Assembly: GCA_037176885.1 (NCBI GenBank)
Contig: JAWWNJ010000034.1
Span: 1,240,001-1,304,000 of the forward strand
Origin: Favolaschia claudopus
Lineage: Eukaryota > Basidiomycota > Agaricomycetes > Agaricales > Mycenaceae
DNA length: 64,000 nt
Direction of reading: 5' to 3'
In this document: positions 21,830 to 33,283 of the stretch, one piece after another
Position numbering within the stretch: the stretch's first letter is position 1
Layout of the letters: each line of letters begins with the position of its first letter
Position numbers and translations under genes: made by a program
The notes under the pieces: model-generated
The model's database searches: none
What the model saw: only the letters and a program-made list of their open reading frames with translations
What the model was told of the DNA's origin: nothing

Positions 21830-23189
21830 ATGTCATCTAGCTCTCAAGCGCTACTAGGTCAGTCCGCCCACGCTGTGTCGCAGTCCGCGACTCATCTGAT
21901 CAGCCCGAGATCTTGACCATTGGGACAGCGACCATTCGTCGTTACAAGAGCTGCGTCTAGCACAGAGACGCACCACCCTGCGTGCCGCCGTTTTAGACTT
22001 ACGGATTGCCGAACTGGAGTACGAGTCGCACGAAAAAAAACGTGTTGCCTTCGAAAAAAGCTCCATTGCCCTTGGCAAAAAGATAGACGCCGAGTCGCAG
22101 GAAAAAAACCGCGTTGCCCTCGAAGAAAGCGGCGTTGCCCTTCGCAAGGAGATAAACGCCGCCCGCCAGAAGGTGGAGCAGACGCAGTTGGGGCGGACGC
22201 TGCCGGTGGAGTTGGTGCTCAGGATCTTGTGGCTGGCTATAGTTGAACGAGGGAGGGTAGGACCTGACCCGAAGGAACTTGTCAAATTGACACAGATATG
22301 TCGGTATTGGAACCTCTTGGTGCGCAAAACAGGGTCACTGTGGAATGAAGTGGAATACACTCTATCCAAGGCGAACACACCTTTGTATTGGCCGCAGAGG
22401 ATGACACCCATACTGCTGCGTGGCGCGAACGCGGGGCTCCACATCACCATCCATTGCGACTTATTCGACGACATGACCTGCTCCGGGTTCAGCTCCTTCT
22501 GGGACAATCTAGCTCGATATACTCGCTCCTTGACTATCGGATTAGCTGTATGGGAGGATCTCGTGCCGCTAGAGTTGTACTTCCCGCAGCTGGAACAGCT
22601 GCACGTGGAGCGCACGAGGGGCATATTCGCAGAGTGGGGCCAGACCGACAGCTTGAGCTACCTGTTCGGTGGAAACTTCCCCCAGCTCTCCAACTGCGAC
22701 TTAGTGGTTTGTGACTGGGAAGGCGAAGACACGCGGACGGAGGACGTTTTCACGGCCACCAACTTGACGAATTTCTCTCTCGCGCCTTATTCGCGGACGG
22801 GATGGTTCGCACCGTGGCTGCAACACCTTAAATTGCCAAACCTTGAGACGCTTGCCCTCAGCAAGGGGGCATCTTTCGACGCCAGTGATATGAAAGCGTT
22901 CCTAGCCCGCTCACAGCCCCCCCTTTACAAGTTGACGACGTACGATTGGATGGAGCACTCGGTGTTGCTCCAGCTCGCTTCCATCCGCACTCTCGTTATC
23001 ACACAAAGCTGCAGTCAAGAACTCGGTATGGAGAGCCTCCTCGATGCAGGGGTCCTGCCGAGCCTCAGCGAACTGGACGTTTCTCAAAGCTACCCGATCG
23101 AATGGAACGTAATATGGGAAGTGGTGAGTAGACGCAGACAGACGCTCAAAGCCGTAACAATCCGTGCTCGCGCGGGACGTCCGATATGA
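21830..23189 (+). CDS. F-box/LRR-type protein with N-terminal coiled coil, 437 aa
   Basis: Exons 21830-21857 and 21904-23189. An in-frame ATG at 21806 would add 8 residues. Residues about 15-105 are Lys/Glu-rich with repeated SxEKxRVAxEKSxxAL units (coiled coil). A compact F-box follows (LPVELVLRILWLAIV, then QICRYWNLLV and LWNEVEY). The remainder is leucine-rich with repeat-like spacing, usual for Agaricomycete F-box proteins that present substrates to SCF ubiquitin ligases. The 46-nt first intron is inferred from the stop that otherwise interrupts the frame at 21895. The target is unknown. Confidence 0.75.
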
Positions 23190-23484
23190 GGTATCAAGTA
23201 CTGCACTTCCTGTAATGTAACAGTGCAAAATGGAATCACGATATTGTGCTCGCAATTGTCGCAGCCACACGCGTCCCATTCAACAACAGTGGCGCCCTGG
23301 TAGCAGCAACGAAAACGGACGGAAACATTCGATTATTTTCTTAGCAAGGAAAAGAAAAACAGGAGTGGTAAGCTGGATGTAAACGAATCGAGATAAACCG
23401 ACCTCCGATCGTCGGAATCCTCTTTAGCGATACATTGTTTAGTAAACATAACATACACAAGGAAAACAAAAAGCAGAAGGTAAT
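23190..23484. other. Convergent intergenic region
   Basis: Short 3'-to-3' gap between the two F-box genes. No other feature seen. Confidence 0.4.
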
Positions 23485-25230
23485 CTAATGATCGAGTTCA
23501 ATCATAGCGCCCGAAGAAACTGCGAGCCGTTTAAGTCCTTTTCGCAGCGCTTTTGAAATCATTACACCGCCTACGCCCCATCTGTCGTCAACCCAGTCCC
23601 AACCAGCTGCTGCTTCCCACGGACTGAGAGCGGTGTGTGCTCTCATCAAAGATTGTCCCCCGTTCTCCGTGAAGGAGACGGCCTTCAACCCAGCCTCAAA
23701 ACGTCGCGCCAACGCGTGCAACAGTCCAGCCGTTATCTCGTTCTCCTCGACACTCTCCTCTGCTAGTTCGTCCCAATATCGTCCCTGCTGTATACCCAAT
23801 ACTCGCAACATCGGAGTCAAGGACAGATCTGCCATACCGCGAACAAAATCGAGGTTCAACAGGTCTCGGTTCGCAGCGGGAACGAATAGCGACTGCAAAG
23901 CAGGGAGGGCGCGCATGTGTTGTACGATCGTGGCTCCGGTATACGCAATCTGAAGTGCCAGAGAAAGGACGCTCAAATCGGGGCAGCGGACCAAAAAGGC
24001 TTCCAGATCGTGATGAAAACGCGACGCCGCTTGGTCCTCTTGAGGCGAGCGAGCGTTTCGTCCTCGTAGACTCAACACGCGGAGGTGTGGCGCCTCGAGT
24101 CCCGCGAAGTGGCCGTCATTTGGGACGTTCTGCCAAGATACCACCAAGTTCAATTCTTCTAAACAAGGGAGAGTCACTCTAAGAGTTGCGGAAGGCAACC
24201 AGACCCCACTGAGGCAGAGAACTCGGAGGTTCGTCATGCGGGACAAGTGTGCGGCTGGCAAAACTCCGTGTAAACGTGCGGTATTCAACTCGGCGTAGCT
24301 TTCGAGCTGCGCCCAGGGCAAATCAAACCACGTTTCCGGCGTCAGTGTCCACATCAGAGTGAGGGACTTTAACCTGAACTCGGCCGGACACGCCCACGAA
24401 AGGCGACTTTGGTCGGCGATCAGCGACTCGGCCCACTGAGGCAGAATTTCGCGGCAAGGATAATCACCGGTCCAAAAAGTCCCGCCTTCTATTGTGAGGG
24501 CGTCTATGTTCGGTATTGGATTCTGAATTCGAAACACGCTACGGGCAAGGCTGGCGTTTTCGGTCATAGAATAGAAATCGCTGATCCTTAAAGCGAGATG
24601 GATGGGTTTCGCCGGCGATACAAGCCTGTGCAGCACGGATGTCAGAGAGCTGTCCACGCCATCCATGCTGAAAGACAAGTCCAAAGACCCCGACTGCAGC
24701 GCGTATCCAGATTGAATCGCGCGAGCGCGCCTCTGGGTCGCGGTAGCACCTCGAAAGTCTATGGGATTCCAGAGCTCGCCAGCTGCTTCGCCGGTTATTA
24801 TATCCCTCCAGAGCCGACAGACTGACATGGGCACGTAGAGTGCAGACTCGGGTGACCACGGGGAATATCGATCTCCGTAAGCCATCGTGAAAATCGTTTT
24901 CCATATTTCTGCAGGGACAGAGCTGATACTCCGCTGCTCGTACAGCGTCGAGTCAATGATGAAGTCCACGAAGATACTGGTAACCATTGCGTGCGCACAC
25001 GCCTTCTGTGAAGATCGAAGTGTGCGGTGAAGCTCTCGCTGACGACGCCCGGCGTCCGACATCCACGGCACCAAAGCGTCAAAGAAGAAGCCTTTGGAGC
25101 GCGAGTCGCTGGTCATGTTGAGCAATAAAGGGGTTCCGCGGGATCTGTGCGTTGGCTCGACTGAGGTGGCGACTCGAGAGACAATCCCTGGAGGTTTACT
25201 CTTCTCAGGGAACAACGACGAATTAACCAT
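23485..25230 (-). CDS. F-box/LRR-type protein, single exon, 581 aa
   Basis: The open frame runs to a TAG at 23485-23487. The first true ATG is at 25230 (MVNSSLFPEKSK); the frame extends further upstream without another ATG. The F-box-like region lies at about residues 100-150 (SISSVPAEIWKTIFTM, MSVCRLWRDIITGE, ELWNPIDF). It is followed by ~400 residues of leucine-rich repeats (for example PCLEELNLVVSW and PHLRVLSLRGR). Probable SCF substrate receptor. It is intronless, unlike most neighbours. Confidence 0.75.
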   Translation of the reverse strand: MVNSSLFPEKSKPPGIVSRVATSVEPTHRSRGTPLLLNMTSDSRSKGFFFDALVPWMSDAGRRQRELHRTLRSSQKACAHAMVTSIFVDFIIDSTLYEQRSISSVPAEIWKTIFTMAYGDRYSPWSPESALYVPMSVCRLWRDIITGEAAGELWNPIDFRGATATQRRARAIQSGYALQSGSLDLSFSMDGVDSSLTSVLHRLVSPAKPIHLALRISDFYSMTENASLARSVFRIQNPIPNIDALTIEGGTFWTGDYPCREILPQWAESLIADQSRLSWACPAEFRLKSLTLMWTLTPETWFDLPWAQLESYAELNTARLHGVLPAAHLSRMTNLRVLCLSGVWLPSATLRVTLPCLEELNLVVSWQNVPNDGHFAGLEAPHLRVLSLRGRNARSPQEDQAASRFHHDLEAFLVRCPDLSVLSLALQIAYTGATIVQHMRALPALQSLFVPAANRDLLNLDFVRGMADLSLTPMLRVLGIQQGRYWDELAEESVEENEITAGLLHALARRFEAGLKAVSFTENGGQSLMRAHTALSPWEAAAGWDWVDDRWGVGGVMISKALRKGLKRLAVSSGAMIELDH

Positions 25231-25733
25231 CGATCTATAACGCCGAGTCAAGTCAGTATGACACGCCGAGCGCTCAGCGCAGAAGAAAAAAAGGCTTCCC
25301 TTGCACGCTCCCACAGGATACAACACTCGTCGAAGGAGAGGCCGTAATCCCTTGAGTGAAGTAAGTATGTCGTTCCGAATTCTATGGGGTCACGGCAGCG
25401 CACTCGGAGACCGTAGAAACACTGCTCAATGTTGCATCCCAAGGGCCTGACGAGCCCCAACCACCGCCCCATCCTCCATCCCCCCATTGCCCAGAGCCGT
25501 TCATGGTCGCGCGTGCTTGTAAACGCGTAGAAAGGTCCATAATTGACGTGCTACTCTTTAAAAACGCGTTACATGCCTCTTATAGGTTCGGTCACATCAT
25601 GCAAGTCAAACAAACTCATCAAAATAAATAATATGCGCAGTAGAACGCAGCGTCCTTATATGAGTCGGTCGAAATGGCCGTAGAGTCATGCACATAGACA
25701 ACCCGTGTCCCTCTTCTGTCTCTCATTCTCTGT
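25231..25733. other. Intergenic region, left edge of the co-oriented block
   Basis: About 500 bases with no supported gene. It separates the last ordinary-looking F-box gene from the run of small multi-exon minus-strand genes. Confidence 0.4.
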
Positions 25734-26633
25734 CTATGTGACCCAGCCTTCTGGGTTGTCGGACACGGAGAAGTATTGAAGCCATGCAGTGAATGTCTGT
25801 AAAAAAGCAAATGAGGAAATCAGAGAGCGGAAACACTCATGAAGACTGACATGTTGTGCATTAGGCAGACCGTCATGCCTCTGCAAGCTGATCGCCGCTC
25901 TCAGTTGCCGGCCTAATGCAAAGGCCCAATCTCCGCCGTTCCAGAATCGCATCTCCCCTTCGGTGAGAACGATCTACAGTTCAAAGAGTTAGCGTGCTGC
26001 TATACTGTAATGTTGGCGACCAACGTTGATCGAGGGGAAGCCGTTGATTGTAGGCCCCAGTAACGAACAAGAGTCGGAGACCTGTTGAAAACGGTCAGTC
26101 GCTCCAGAGAAGTATTCTCGAGAACCGTAACGCAACACTGCACTCAGTATGCAAATCACACGCCATGACTTGCTGTAGTACACCGACCTGCCTCGAAAAG
26201 AAAATACGGTCTTCCTGCTGGGCGAAGTCGGAACACGCCACAGTCAAAACATAACAATTGCGCGCGTCCTAGAACAAGTGCTGCTGTCAGAGACAGATGA
26301 AGAGATGAAACCGAATCTCGACTCTTAGAAACTACCTACCTCTCCTTTTCCGTTAATATATCGAAAACCAAATTCCGCACGGATCTGGTGAATCTGTCCT
26401 TCCACCCAGCCTATATACGCCGCTGGCAACGGCTTTCTCACTCTAGCCAAGGTGGTCGACGCGTTGCGGATGCTATGCGCCGCATTCTTACAGGAGAAGC
26501 AGTGAATGTGGCTCCCCTGTACTTCCATCGTCTTATCCCGCGTCATGCCAAGGTCCAGAGGGTAGACCTCGTCCGCCAGAACGCGGTTTTCCTCGACATC
26601 TTCCAAGAAAGAATAGATGCTCAAGCGTGACAT
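25734..26633 (-). CDS. Five-exon tandem family, member 1 (222 aa), function unknown
   Basis: Exons 26633-26340, 26268-26137, 26081-26025, 25973-25851 and 25796-25734, every intron in phase 0. Family landmarks: a first exon with VLADEV then TRDKTMEVQG and HCFSCK, a second exon with VLTVACSDF...RQVGVLQQV, a third with NGFPSIN, and a fourth with RQLRAAISLQRHDGLPN. The 63-nt last exon ends WLQYFSVSDNPEGWVT. No signal peptide or membrane segment is seen. It may be a regulatory or structural protein; I do not recognise a domain. TATAAA (26662-26667) lies 29 nt before the ATG. Copies at 26729, 27652 and 28690 follow head to tail. Confidence 0.75.
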
Positions 26634-26661
26634 TATGGCAGAACAGAACCTTGCAGCACCG

Positions 26662-26667
26662 TTTATA
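26662..26667 (-). promoter_or_regulatory. TATA box of the 25734-26633 gene
   Basis: GAATATAAACG on the minus strand, 29 nt upstream of the start codon. Confidence 0.5.
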
Positions 26668-26728
26668 TTCGTGGGCTACGAATAACGTACATGAGACATC
26701 ACATCGGCCCAGATGCTATATTCCTATG

Positions 26729-27502
26729 TTAAGGTAAGCGCCCGCAGACATTTGCGCAGAAAGCAAAGCGCACTCGTTTCAATTCTCCGCAGCGAGTCAA
26801 TGACTCGTCTCGAGTCAGATAGACTAACAATATGACGCAATCTCCCACTTGGACTCTTGAATGTTCGCTCTCGTCACAGACGATGACCTGCACGCAAAGT
26901 AAGAGAGGAGGTCGAGGGTGTTCAACGGCTCTAACCTTGGCTACGTGATCCGCTACGTCGACCCAACTGACGATCGTTTTGACAAACTGAGTGTTATTGA
27001 GTGGTGCGTATTAGCGGTATTCAAGCAGACTCTCACCGGCAAGGTGTTCTCGTCATGAACCAGCTGTTTCAGAGCTGCTAGTTGTTTCGAGAAATGTCCA
27101 GAGGAGGGGGTAAACTCGACCAGATGTAGAACGGTACAAATTTTTGCCTGTTTCTGAACAGCAAGCAGACGAAAAATAAGTCGTCAGAAGAAAAACCAGA
27201 AAACAAATACTCACCGATTCCAGAAGGGGGTGCGCAACGAGTTGCTGTTCTGCTCTGAGTACCCGTCCTGCGATCAAAGGTCGATACCACGACCAAACAC
27301 TGTGACCTCGCTTTCCCTCAAGGGAATGGATTGATTCCATCCTCCGAAAATCGACATATAAGAAACGCTGCGCGTTCTCTCCCAGAAAGGAATGGCGGAT
27401 GGCCCCGTAGTCCAAGTCACACACGTCGACGTCGAGAGTTCTTGCTCGTAGCATACCTGCTACGCGTGTAACTTGACGCAGTGTTTCTTCATCTTTTTCC
27501 AT
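26729..27502 (-). CDS. Five-exon tandem family, member 2 (204 aa, diverged)
   Basis: Exons 27502-27215, 27153-27037, 26986-26936 and 26887-26729, all phase 0, 615 nt. The start MEKDEETLRQV is the first ATG of the frame. Exon 2 (39 codons) has the same length as that of member 4. Exon 3 keeps the SW pair (IVSWVDVAD), and the last exon keeps the V-G-D-x-V-x-L-x5-DE pattern (VQVGDCVILLVYLTRDESL). Exons 4 and 5 of the relatives are fused here. It is the most divergent of the four; homology rests on exon structure plus these motifs. Function unknown. Confidence 0.6.
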
Positions 27503-27651
27503 TGTCGTGGTAGCTGACAAGTCTCGTTACGGCACAGCTTCAGATCTGCGTCGCATCAAAACGACCGCTGATCGCGCTCAAGTCAATGACTCTCGTAAAT
27601 AAATGATTCGACTTAATTAACAATGTACTTTAGAGGCGCGCGACCACAGCC

Positions 27652-28580
27652 TCACAGTCTCCCGATTTCCGCAGCAGAGATCGGTCGCCACCATCGGATC
27701 CACGCAGAGAACTCCTGTGGCTGGTTGAGCACCGAAAAGCATTATGGTCGGCGGAAACCGACCTTGAAACGTGCCCCATCTGCATCCAAGCGCTCATCCT
27801 TACACAACGACACCGTCAATTCCAAGTCGGTTCCGGGCACCAAATTCATTCGCATAGCCAAGTCTCGAGGAGTACCCATAATCTGTAAAGGTATTTTAGG
27901 ACGGAGTCTCAAGAAATAAGATCGAAAGTAAAAAGGGGGAAAAAGAAGACGAAAGCCGAATGAAAGGGAAGCCAAGTTGACGCACCATCACGTCGATAAG
28001 CGGGGAGCCGTTAGCAGTCTTCTTCAACCAACTAGTGGTCACCTCTCCTGGCTACAAAAACGCAGGTTACCGAAGGCAGTCGGCGGAACTCGTATTTCTT
28101 ACCGTCTCCCTCAAGTCTTCGTCGATGATCGTCTGTAACTTGGCCGCTTGTAAATGGAATAACTTGACAGTATCTTCGTCGGCCCCGCTAGGACACCTAG
28201 TGGTGATGCGAGTGCACCGCCGCCCGCTACGCTTTTGGATGGTCAGATAACGTGATAAGCAGCAACAGAAACGACGGCACCTCTTTCCCGAGCGGATTAT
28301 CGTTGTATACCACACTGACCTCGTGCACCTCTACGATGAGCAAGGATCGGTACTTCGCGTAATCCCTGCGAGAGCGCTCTACGAATACAGGAACACCAGC
28401 AGAGGGAACTTGAGGAATCAAAGATTTGTAGGTGTAACGCGAACAGCAGCCGCTGATGTCGATGAGGCTGGTATCGCGCGTGGAGGCGTAATGCTGATTC
28501 AAGACGTCGGTACCGAGCAGCGGGTGGGTCAAGCTGCGCTCGGCGTACAAAAGTCTGCCAGCTATGGAGGTATCGGACAT
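27652..28580 (-). CDS. Five-exon tandem family, member 3 (225 aa)
   Basis: Exons 28580-28281, 28231-28103, 28051-27986, 27882-27763 and 27714-27652 (678 nt), all phase 0. Exon 1: IAGRLLYAERSLTHPLLGTD and TRDTSLIDISG with SRYTYK. Exon 3: PGEVTTSW and NGSPLIDV. Exon 4: PGTDLELTVSLCKDERLDAD. Last exon: EFSAWIRWWRPISAAEIGRL. The frame also allows an ATG 27 codons upstream, but a strong TATA sequence (28611-28620) lies between the two, so the downstream ATG is favoured. Last-exon length (63 nt) equals that of members 1 and 4. Confidence 0.75.
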
Positions 28581-28610
28581 GAAGACCACGTCCAGTCGAA
28601 GGTAACCACA

Positions 28611-28620
28611 CTTTATATAT
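28611..28620 (-). promoter_or_regulatory. TATA box of the 27652-28580 gene
   Basis: ATATATAAAG on the minus strand, 31 nt before the preferred start codon. Confidence 0.55.
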
Positions 28621-28689
28621 GTACACGGACAGGAAAAGCTCAGGCTAAGTAAATCGATCATTGATCTCGGTGATTGTGTAACTGAGATC

Positions 28690-29556
28690 TCAAGATCGTC
28701 CCAATTCGGAGTCGTGTAGTTGTCTGTAATCCCTGAGCCATAATACAAATTTCTGTGAACGATTCGTCAGGTCGCGACGAGCACGAATTTCCTTGGACAC
28801 GGACCTTATGCAGTATCCCGTCAGCATGTAGATATTCGTCCTTGGAAAGATTGAGCGTAATCTCCACGTCTCTACCTACAGGTAATTCTGCACACAAGCG
28901 GTCAGGCGGCACACCGACAACAACCTCAAAGACCACCAATTTCAGTCCACGGGAAGGACTGACGACAGCAGGACAAACCTCGATTAACATCGCCCCATCT
29001 TTTTCCTGCTTCGTCCAATTTCTATCCACGACCCCTGGCTGTAGACCGATAAGCACATAGAGAAAAGGGGCGGGGAACGAATCAAAGTCAGATACTCGCT
29101 TTATCCTGGACATCGGCGGAGACGACTTCGTTTAAGGTCTGAATCTGGCGGTCATAAAATTCGCCCGTCGACAGATCAACGCCTGGAGGACAACCCAACG
29201 TGAGCCGAGAACTCTCTCGAGGACATCCCTTGCAGGCAGGATATGAGCATGTCGCCAAACGAAGAATGGAATCCCACCTCCATGCCCAACGGGTTCAGCA
29301 GAAACTCGTACTCGCATTCGACGACTCTGGCGATTATGCTCGTGCGATACTTGGCCAACCTCACGCGGAAAGCGGCCCCGAGAGTGGCGCCCAAGTCGCG
29401 ACCCTCCCACTTGTAGCTATATCGATGCATGTATCCCTCGACGTCCAACATCCCCTTATCGCGAGTGAGGAAAAAATGTTCACGGGCGACGTCCGTGGCG
29501 AGAACCGGTCGCATTTCGTTCCGAGGTCCCAATAGTCGAGTGCTGGCAAAAGTCAT
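28690..29556 (-). CDS. Five-exon tandem family, member 4 (212 aa)
   Basis: Exons 29556-29278, 29228-29112, 29038-28979, 28924-28805 and 28752-28690 (639 nt), all phase 0. It lines up with member 3 exon by exon: RPVLATDVAREHFFLTRDKG with RYSYK; PPGVDLSTGEFYDRQIQTLN; PGVVDRNW; PVGRDVEITLNLSKDEYLHA; and a 63-nt last exon ending WLRDYRQLHDSELGRS. The second donor (GTCCAG) is weak but is the only phase-0 choice. The member 3 gene begins ~110 bases after this stop. Confidence 0.72.
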
Positions 29557-29885
29557 AATAGGTGAAACGAACTACCTGCAAGCAACCGTGAATAGAATTC
29601 CGTATTGGCGGGATGTCGCGGGTGCTGCGATCGGAGCGCAACACGCATTTCCGCCCCAATACGCAGATCGCTCTAGAGAAGTTTCAGATACCATCTGAAT
29701 CAGTCACAGGGCACACCTACCCGAGTCACAATCTTTCGCACCGGACCTGCGGAAAATTGCGGAGTCGGCAAACAAAGAAGGTGAGACCTGGCGGCGCGTG
29801 GCTGTCACGCGGAGCTGGGAAACGCAACCCGAGTCGGTAATACATTAGGTGTAATACACGCTACTTTGAGTCAGAACAATACACG
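29557..29885. other. Intergenic region
   Basis: About 330 bases. An upstream ATG frame (near 29691) might be a leader exon of the 28690-29556 gene, but the only intron joining them would be 33 nt, so I left it out. Confidence 0.35.
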
Positions 29886-31354
29886 CTACTCAGACTCAGA
29901 ATCGTTCACTCCATCGGCACTCCAGCTCTCGGTCCAAGGATAAATTTGAACTGGCTCGTCTGGAACGTCGTGAAGTTGTATGAGCGCGCCAACTACCTTT
30001 CGAAAGACGAGATGCTCTGTTATAAGAGTCAGCGTATGGCATGCTTGTAAAATACGCAAATTACGAAAAGTCCTCGTGTGCTCCAATTTGAGTCCGTTCA
30101 CAGTTCCAGTGGAGCACATGCCCACAGGACCCAGCGACCAAGTAAAAACCTGAGCCGGCGATGGCGCAAAATCCGGTATGCTGATCGATGGGAGACTGAA
30201 GCGTAAACAGCCGTCGTCATCCGTGGTGCGGACGGTAGCGGGACAGTCTATGTGCTTGCCACATTCGTGCGGCACGTTGTATTCGAAAATGAAAGTGACT
30301 CCGCGGCGCATATACTTGTGCAGAATGTTCCAAGCCTCGATCTGGCTATCGAGGTCATCTGCATTGACGGGCAAGGAGCGAGGAGTAACCAGAGCCAAGC
30401 CATTCTTAGCACGATGAACTTCGTAGTGAGCAAACGCATCCCAGCTGATCGCTCCCCGGGGGAGAGCGGAATGGAAATTGAGTATGATCTCCTGGGGCGA
30501 CTCGGAATAGGCCTCCACGATATTGAGCACGCTACCGCGGGGGCTGGTGAGTGTGGTTACCCGCCGCACGCCACGCACGTTCTGGTACCCTTCATCGCCG
30601 CCCGTCTCTACAACATACTCGATATCCACCTGATTCTGGAAATATTTGACGATGTCGTCTGTCCTGTCATTTCCGCAGAAAAAGTCGAGATCATTAGGTC
30701 GAAAATGTCGGTGAATCAAAGCCGCAATGAAAGAGCCCGAAATTAAAGCGCCGGTTGCCGCTTGCATGAGCTTCACGTCTCCGTAACGCAATTCGAATTG
30801 TGAGAGAAGATGTGCTGTCATATACTCCAAGAGGTCAGACCGCAAACGGACGTCTTCTGGCTTCAAATCGCGTGCGGCGGACTGTATAAGTCGTCTGAAC
30901 AGGGCAACAAAGCTCTGGTGGTCGTGCTGCCGATTAGTATTGAGACCTGCCCCCCACATGACCGCTCAGCGGCACAAATCTCGATATGGCAGAGAACGAG
31001 GACCCACTGTGCGCTGCGACCCTTGCCTCGAGCTCTGGAACTGCAGCAACGTGTTAACAGGAGGACAGCACTGCGACGCAAACGTACGTTTATCAGCCAA
31101 GGCGTTGTCAACCTTTATAGCCATGAATTTAGCAACGTTCATCGCGCTCATACGACTGCGTAAAGCCGTTGTGAACAACTGATATGCGTTCATCTCGTGC
31201 AGATAACGCTCTGCCAAGTCACACCACAATACACGCTTAATCGTATCCTGTCTAGCGAGAACATCAACTAGGCGGCGAGCGTAAGTTAGAGTTATCGCGA
31301 AAGCCAGCTGTCCAGATACTGACAGGAAAGAGCGGGGCGCGCGATATAGGGCAT
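29886..31354 (-). CDS. Nucleotidyltransferase-fold-like protein, 423 aa
   Basis: Exons 31354-31324, 31267-31088 and 30946-29886 (1,272 nt). The key segment is ATGALISGSFIAALIH followed by NDLDFFCG: the GS-x(n)-DxD pattern of the minimal nucleotidyltransferase (NTase) fold, which uses the acidic pair to hold metal-NTP. The rest (HFHSALPRGAISWDAFAHYE, DDLDSQIEAWNILHKYMRRG, then a Cys/His cluster ECGKHIDC) matches no named domain I know. The gene downstream on the same strand (31888-33017) is a shortened relative. TATAAAAA lies 38 nt before the ATG, with an ATTGG (CCAAT) box behind it. The second acceptor is chosen by frame and leaves a 141-nt intron. Activity is unproven; it could be an inactive relative. 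Confidence 0.65.
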
Positions 31355-31391
31355 GGACGCGAAGAGAGTAACGCACTGACTCGGAAGTATA

Positions 31392-31399
31392 TTTTTATA
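31392..31399 (-). promoter_or_regulatory. TATA box of the 29886-31354 gene
   Basis: AATATAAAAATA on the minus strand, 38 nt before the ATG. CTGATTGGACG (CCAAT-type) lies about 30 nt further upstream. Confidence 0.5.
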
Positions 31400-31887
31400 T
31401 TTATTGTGGACAATGATGATCGTCCAATCAGCGTTTCAGAGTGTGCTCGACGCAGACGCTTCTGCCGCTCAACTCAGCACACAGCCCGACACTAGTCTTT
31501 GCTCACGGAACGGCGAAAAACCGAAGACTGGCTCTCCATCAAATCCAGGAACATAGAGATCTTCTAACCGTCTACGTCATCAGAGCACGCGTGTCTCAGA
31601 TAGAGGACCACAAAGGCGGACGGCAGATCACATCTCGATCTCAAGTGGGCGCCAAAATGGAGAACAACGCCGCAACAGTCGTGGTGGTAAAAAGAGAGAA
31701 GGCTGTGGTTACGTAAAGGTCATTCGCTTGATTACGCAGTCATCACTCCGGCAGCAATATGGCAGATACCGCAAACACGACCTCGTGATATGATAGACTC
31801 ATAAAACTACCGCGAAAGGAACAAAAATTGTCGTTGGCAAGCTACGTTGGTGAAGCACCCTAGCATACAGTGGAACATCCGAAACGA

Positions 31888-33017
31888 CTAGTAGTTGTTG
31901 GGACGCCTGATGATAACACCTACATGAGACGCAAATTAGTTCCGCGATTCGCACAAGTCAGCATGAACCAATTACTCACTCATTCCAGCCACTGCAGGGT
32001 TCGGGTAAACGGCTTGCATTGGCGAAAACATGGCGACTTGAAAGAGGCGTATCCTCATACCGCTCGCATTCTCGAGCCCTACGCTCAAAGTTACGCCCGC
32101 CATGTTGCCTTCCGTCTTGACTCCCCGCAATTTAAATTTGCCGACGTTCATGAGGTACGACCTGACCCTGCTTTCGGCGCCATAACCGCAAAAAAGGTCG
32201 AGACAGCGGGGCTGAATACGATAATCCAGCAAGGCTTCAACGAACTCGCCGCACAGGACAGTACCGGTCGTGGAGTGAAGCAGTACCAGATCCCCGAGAT
32301 AGAGTCCGAAAGGCTCGAGGAGTCGGCTGACGCTGTACTGGAGGAGCAAAGGAAGAATAACGTCGTCCTCCAAAGTGCGATCTTTCTCCCCTTTAAGGAG
32401 CAAGCTGCAGATGAATTCCGCCATCAAATTACGGTTGGTAACAGGGCCGTTAAAGGCACGCTTTCCTACAGAACAGTGAGCATTCGCCGGCTGTACTAGC
32501 CAACACGCACGATAGTTTTCCAGAGCGTCTTTAACCACCAACTTGGCTGCTGATAACAGTATAATCAGCGAACTGACGAAGTTCAAAAAAGAAGACGAAG
32601 AACGCACCTCTGCGAATGACAGGTTCGTCGACATGTATGCCCACGAAATTATGCACGTTGCTGGCGGCCAACCCGGTACTACGTAACGCAGCGTCGAACA
32701 TTTGCATACTGTTGATGCGCGACAACGCTTCGTCGACAGGGACACAGAAACCGACGCTTTCGAGATACAGAAAAAGGCTTATAGCTGCCTGTGGACTAAC
32801 GGTCGAGTTCACGTCCGCCACCAATTGAATATCGCCAGCTGTGAACTGTAATCAGCACCATAATAAATGAGCAAGGTCTATAGGAAGCTACATACGTTCG
32901 TGGACAGCTGCTCCAAGTCGGTAGCCAGTGGTCAGAAATATCAGAGGAGAGGGCGGTGCATAAGAACTGACGAGCAATAAAGACGAGTGGTTCCACAGCG
33001 CGAGGTTGGCTGCTCAT
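31888..33017 (-). CDS. Nucleotidyltransferase-fold-like protein, C-terminally short paralog (~292 aa)
   Basis: Best model: exons 33017-32972, 32838-32608, 32549-31980 and 31919-31888 (879 nt). It shares the first-exon phrase FIAR, the second-exon block MQMFDAALRS...NV with an F-x-x-I-x-VD motif, and the NTase region TGTVLCGEFVEALL then RCLDLFCG with the 29886 gene. The Ser of GS is replaced (CGEF), although LDLF keeps an acidic position, so catalysis is doubtful. It ends ~180 residues earlier than its paralog. The 5' intron is uncertain; an alternative acceptor seven bases earlier exists. Confidence 0.55.
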
Positions 33018-33283
33018 ATTCTGACGCCTCAAAAGTGTATACCGTCGTAGCAGAGGCAGAAATTATTTATGGGAACCGATCGCAGATTCAATCTATCGGC
33101 TACGCGTGACACAGACAGACTATGACAAGAGAAAATGTGGAATATGTGCGAATTCTACTGCGCCCGGAAGCTCGACCGCGTCTCAATTGACCGGATGCTC
33201 TCGTTTAGTACAAGACCCGAAACGCTTATGATTCTAATGGAGATCTCGACTAAATCGCTTACAGCAGGACCCTAGTTACGCAG

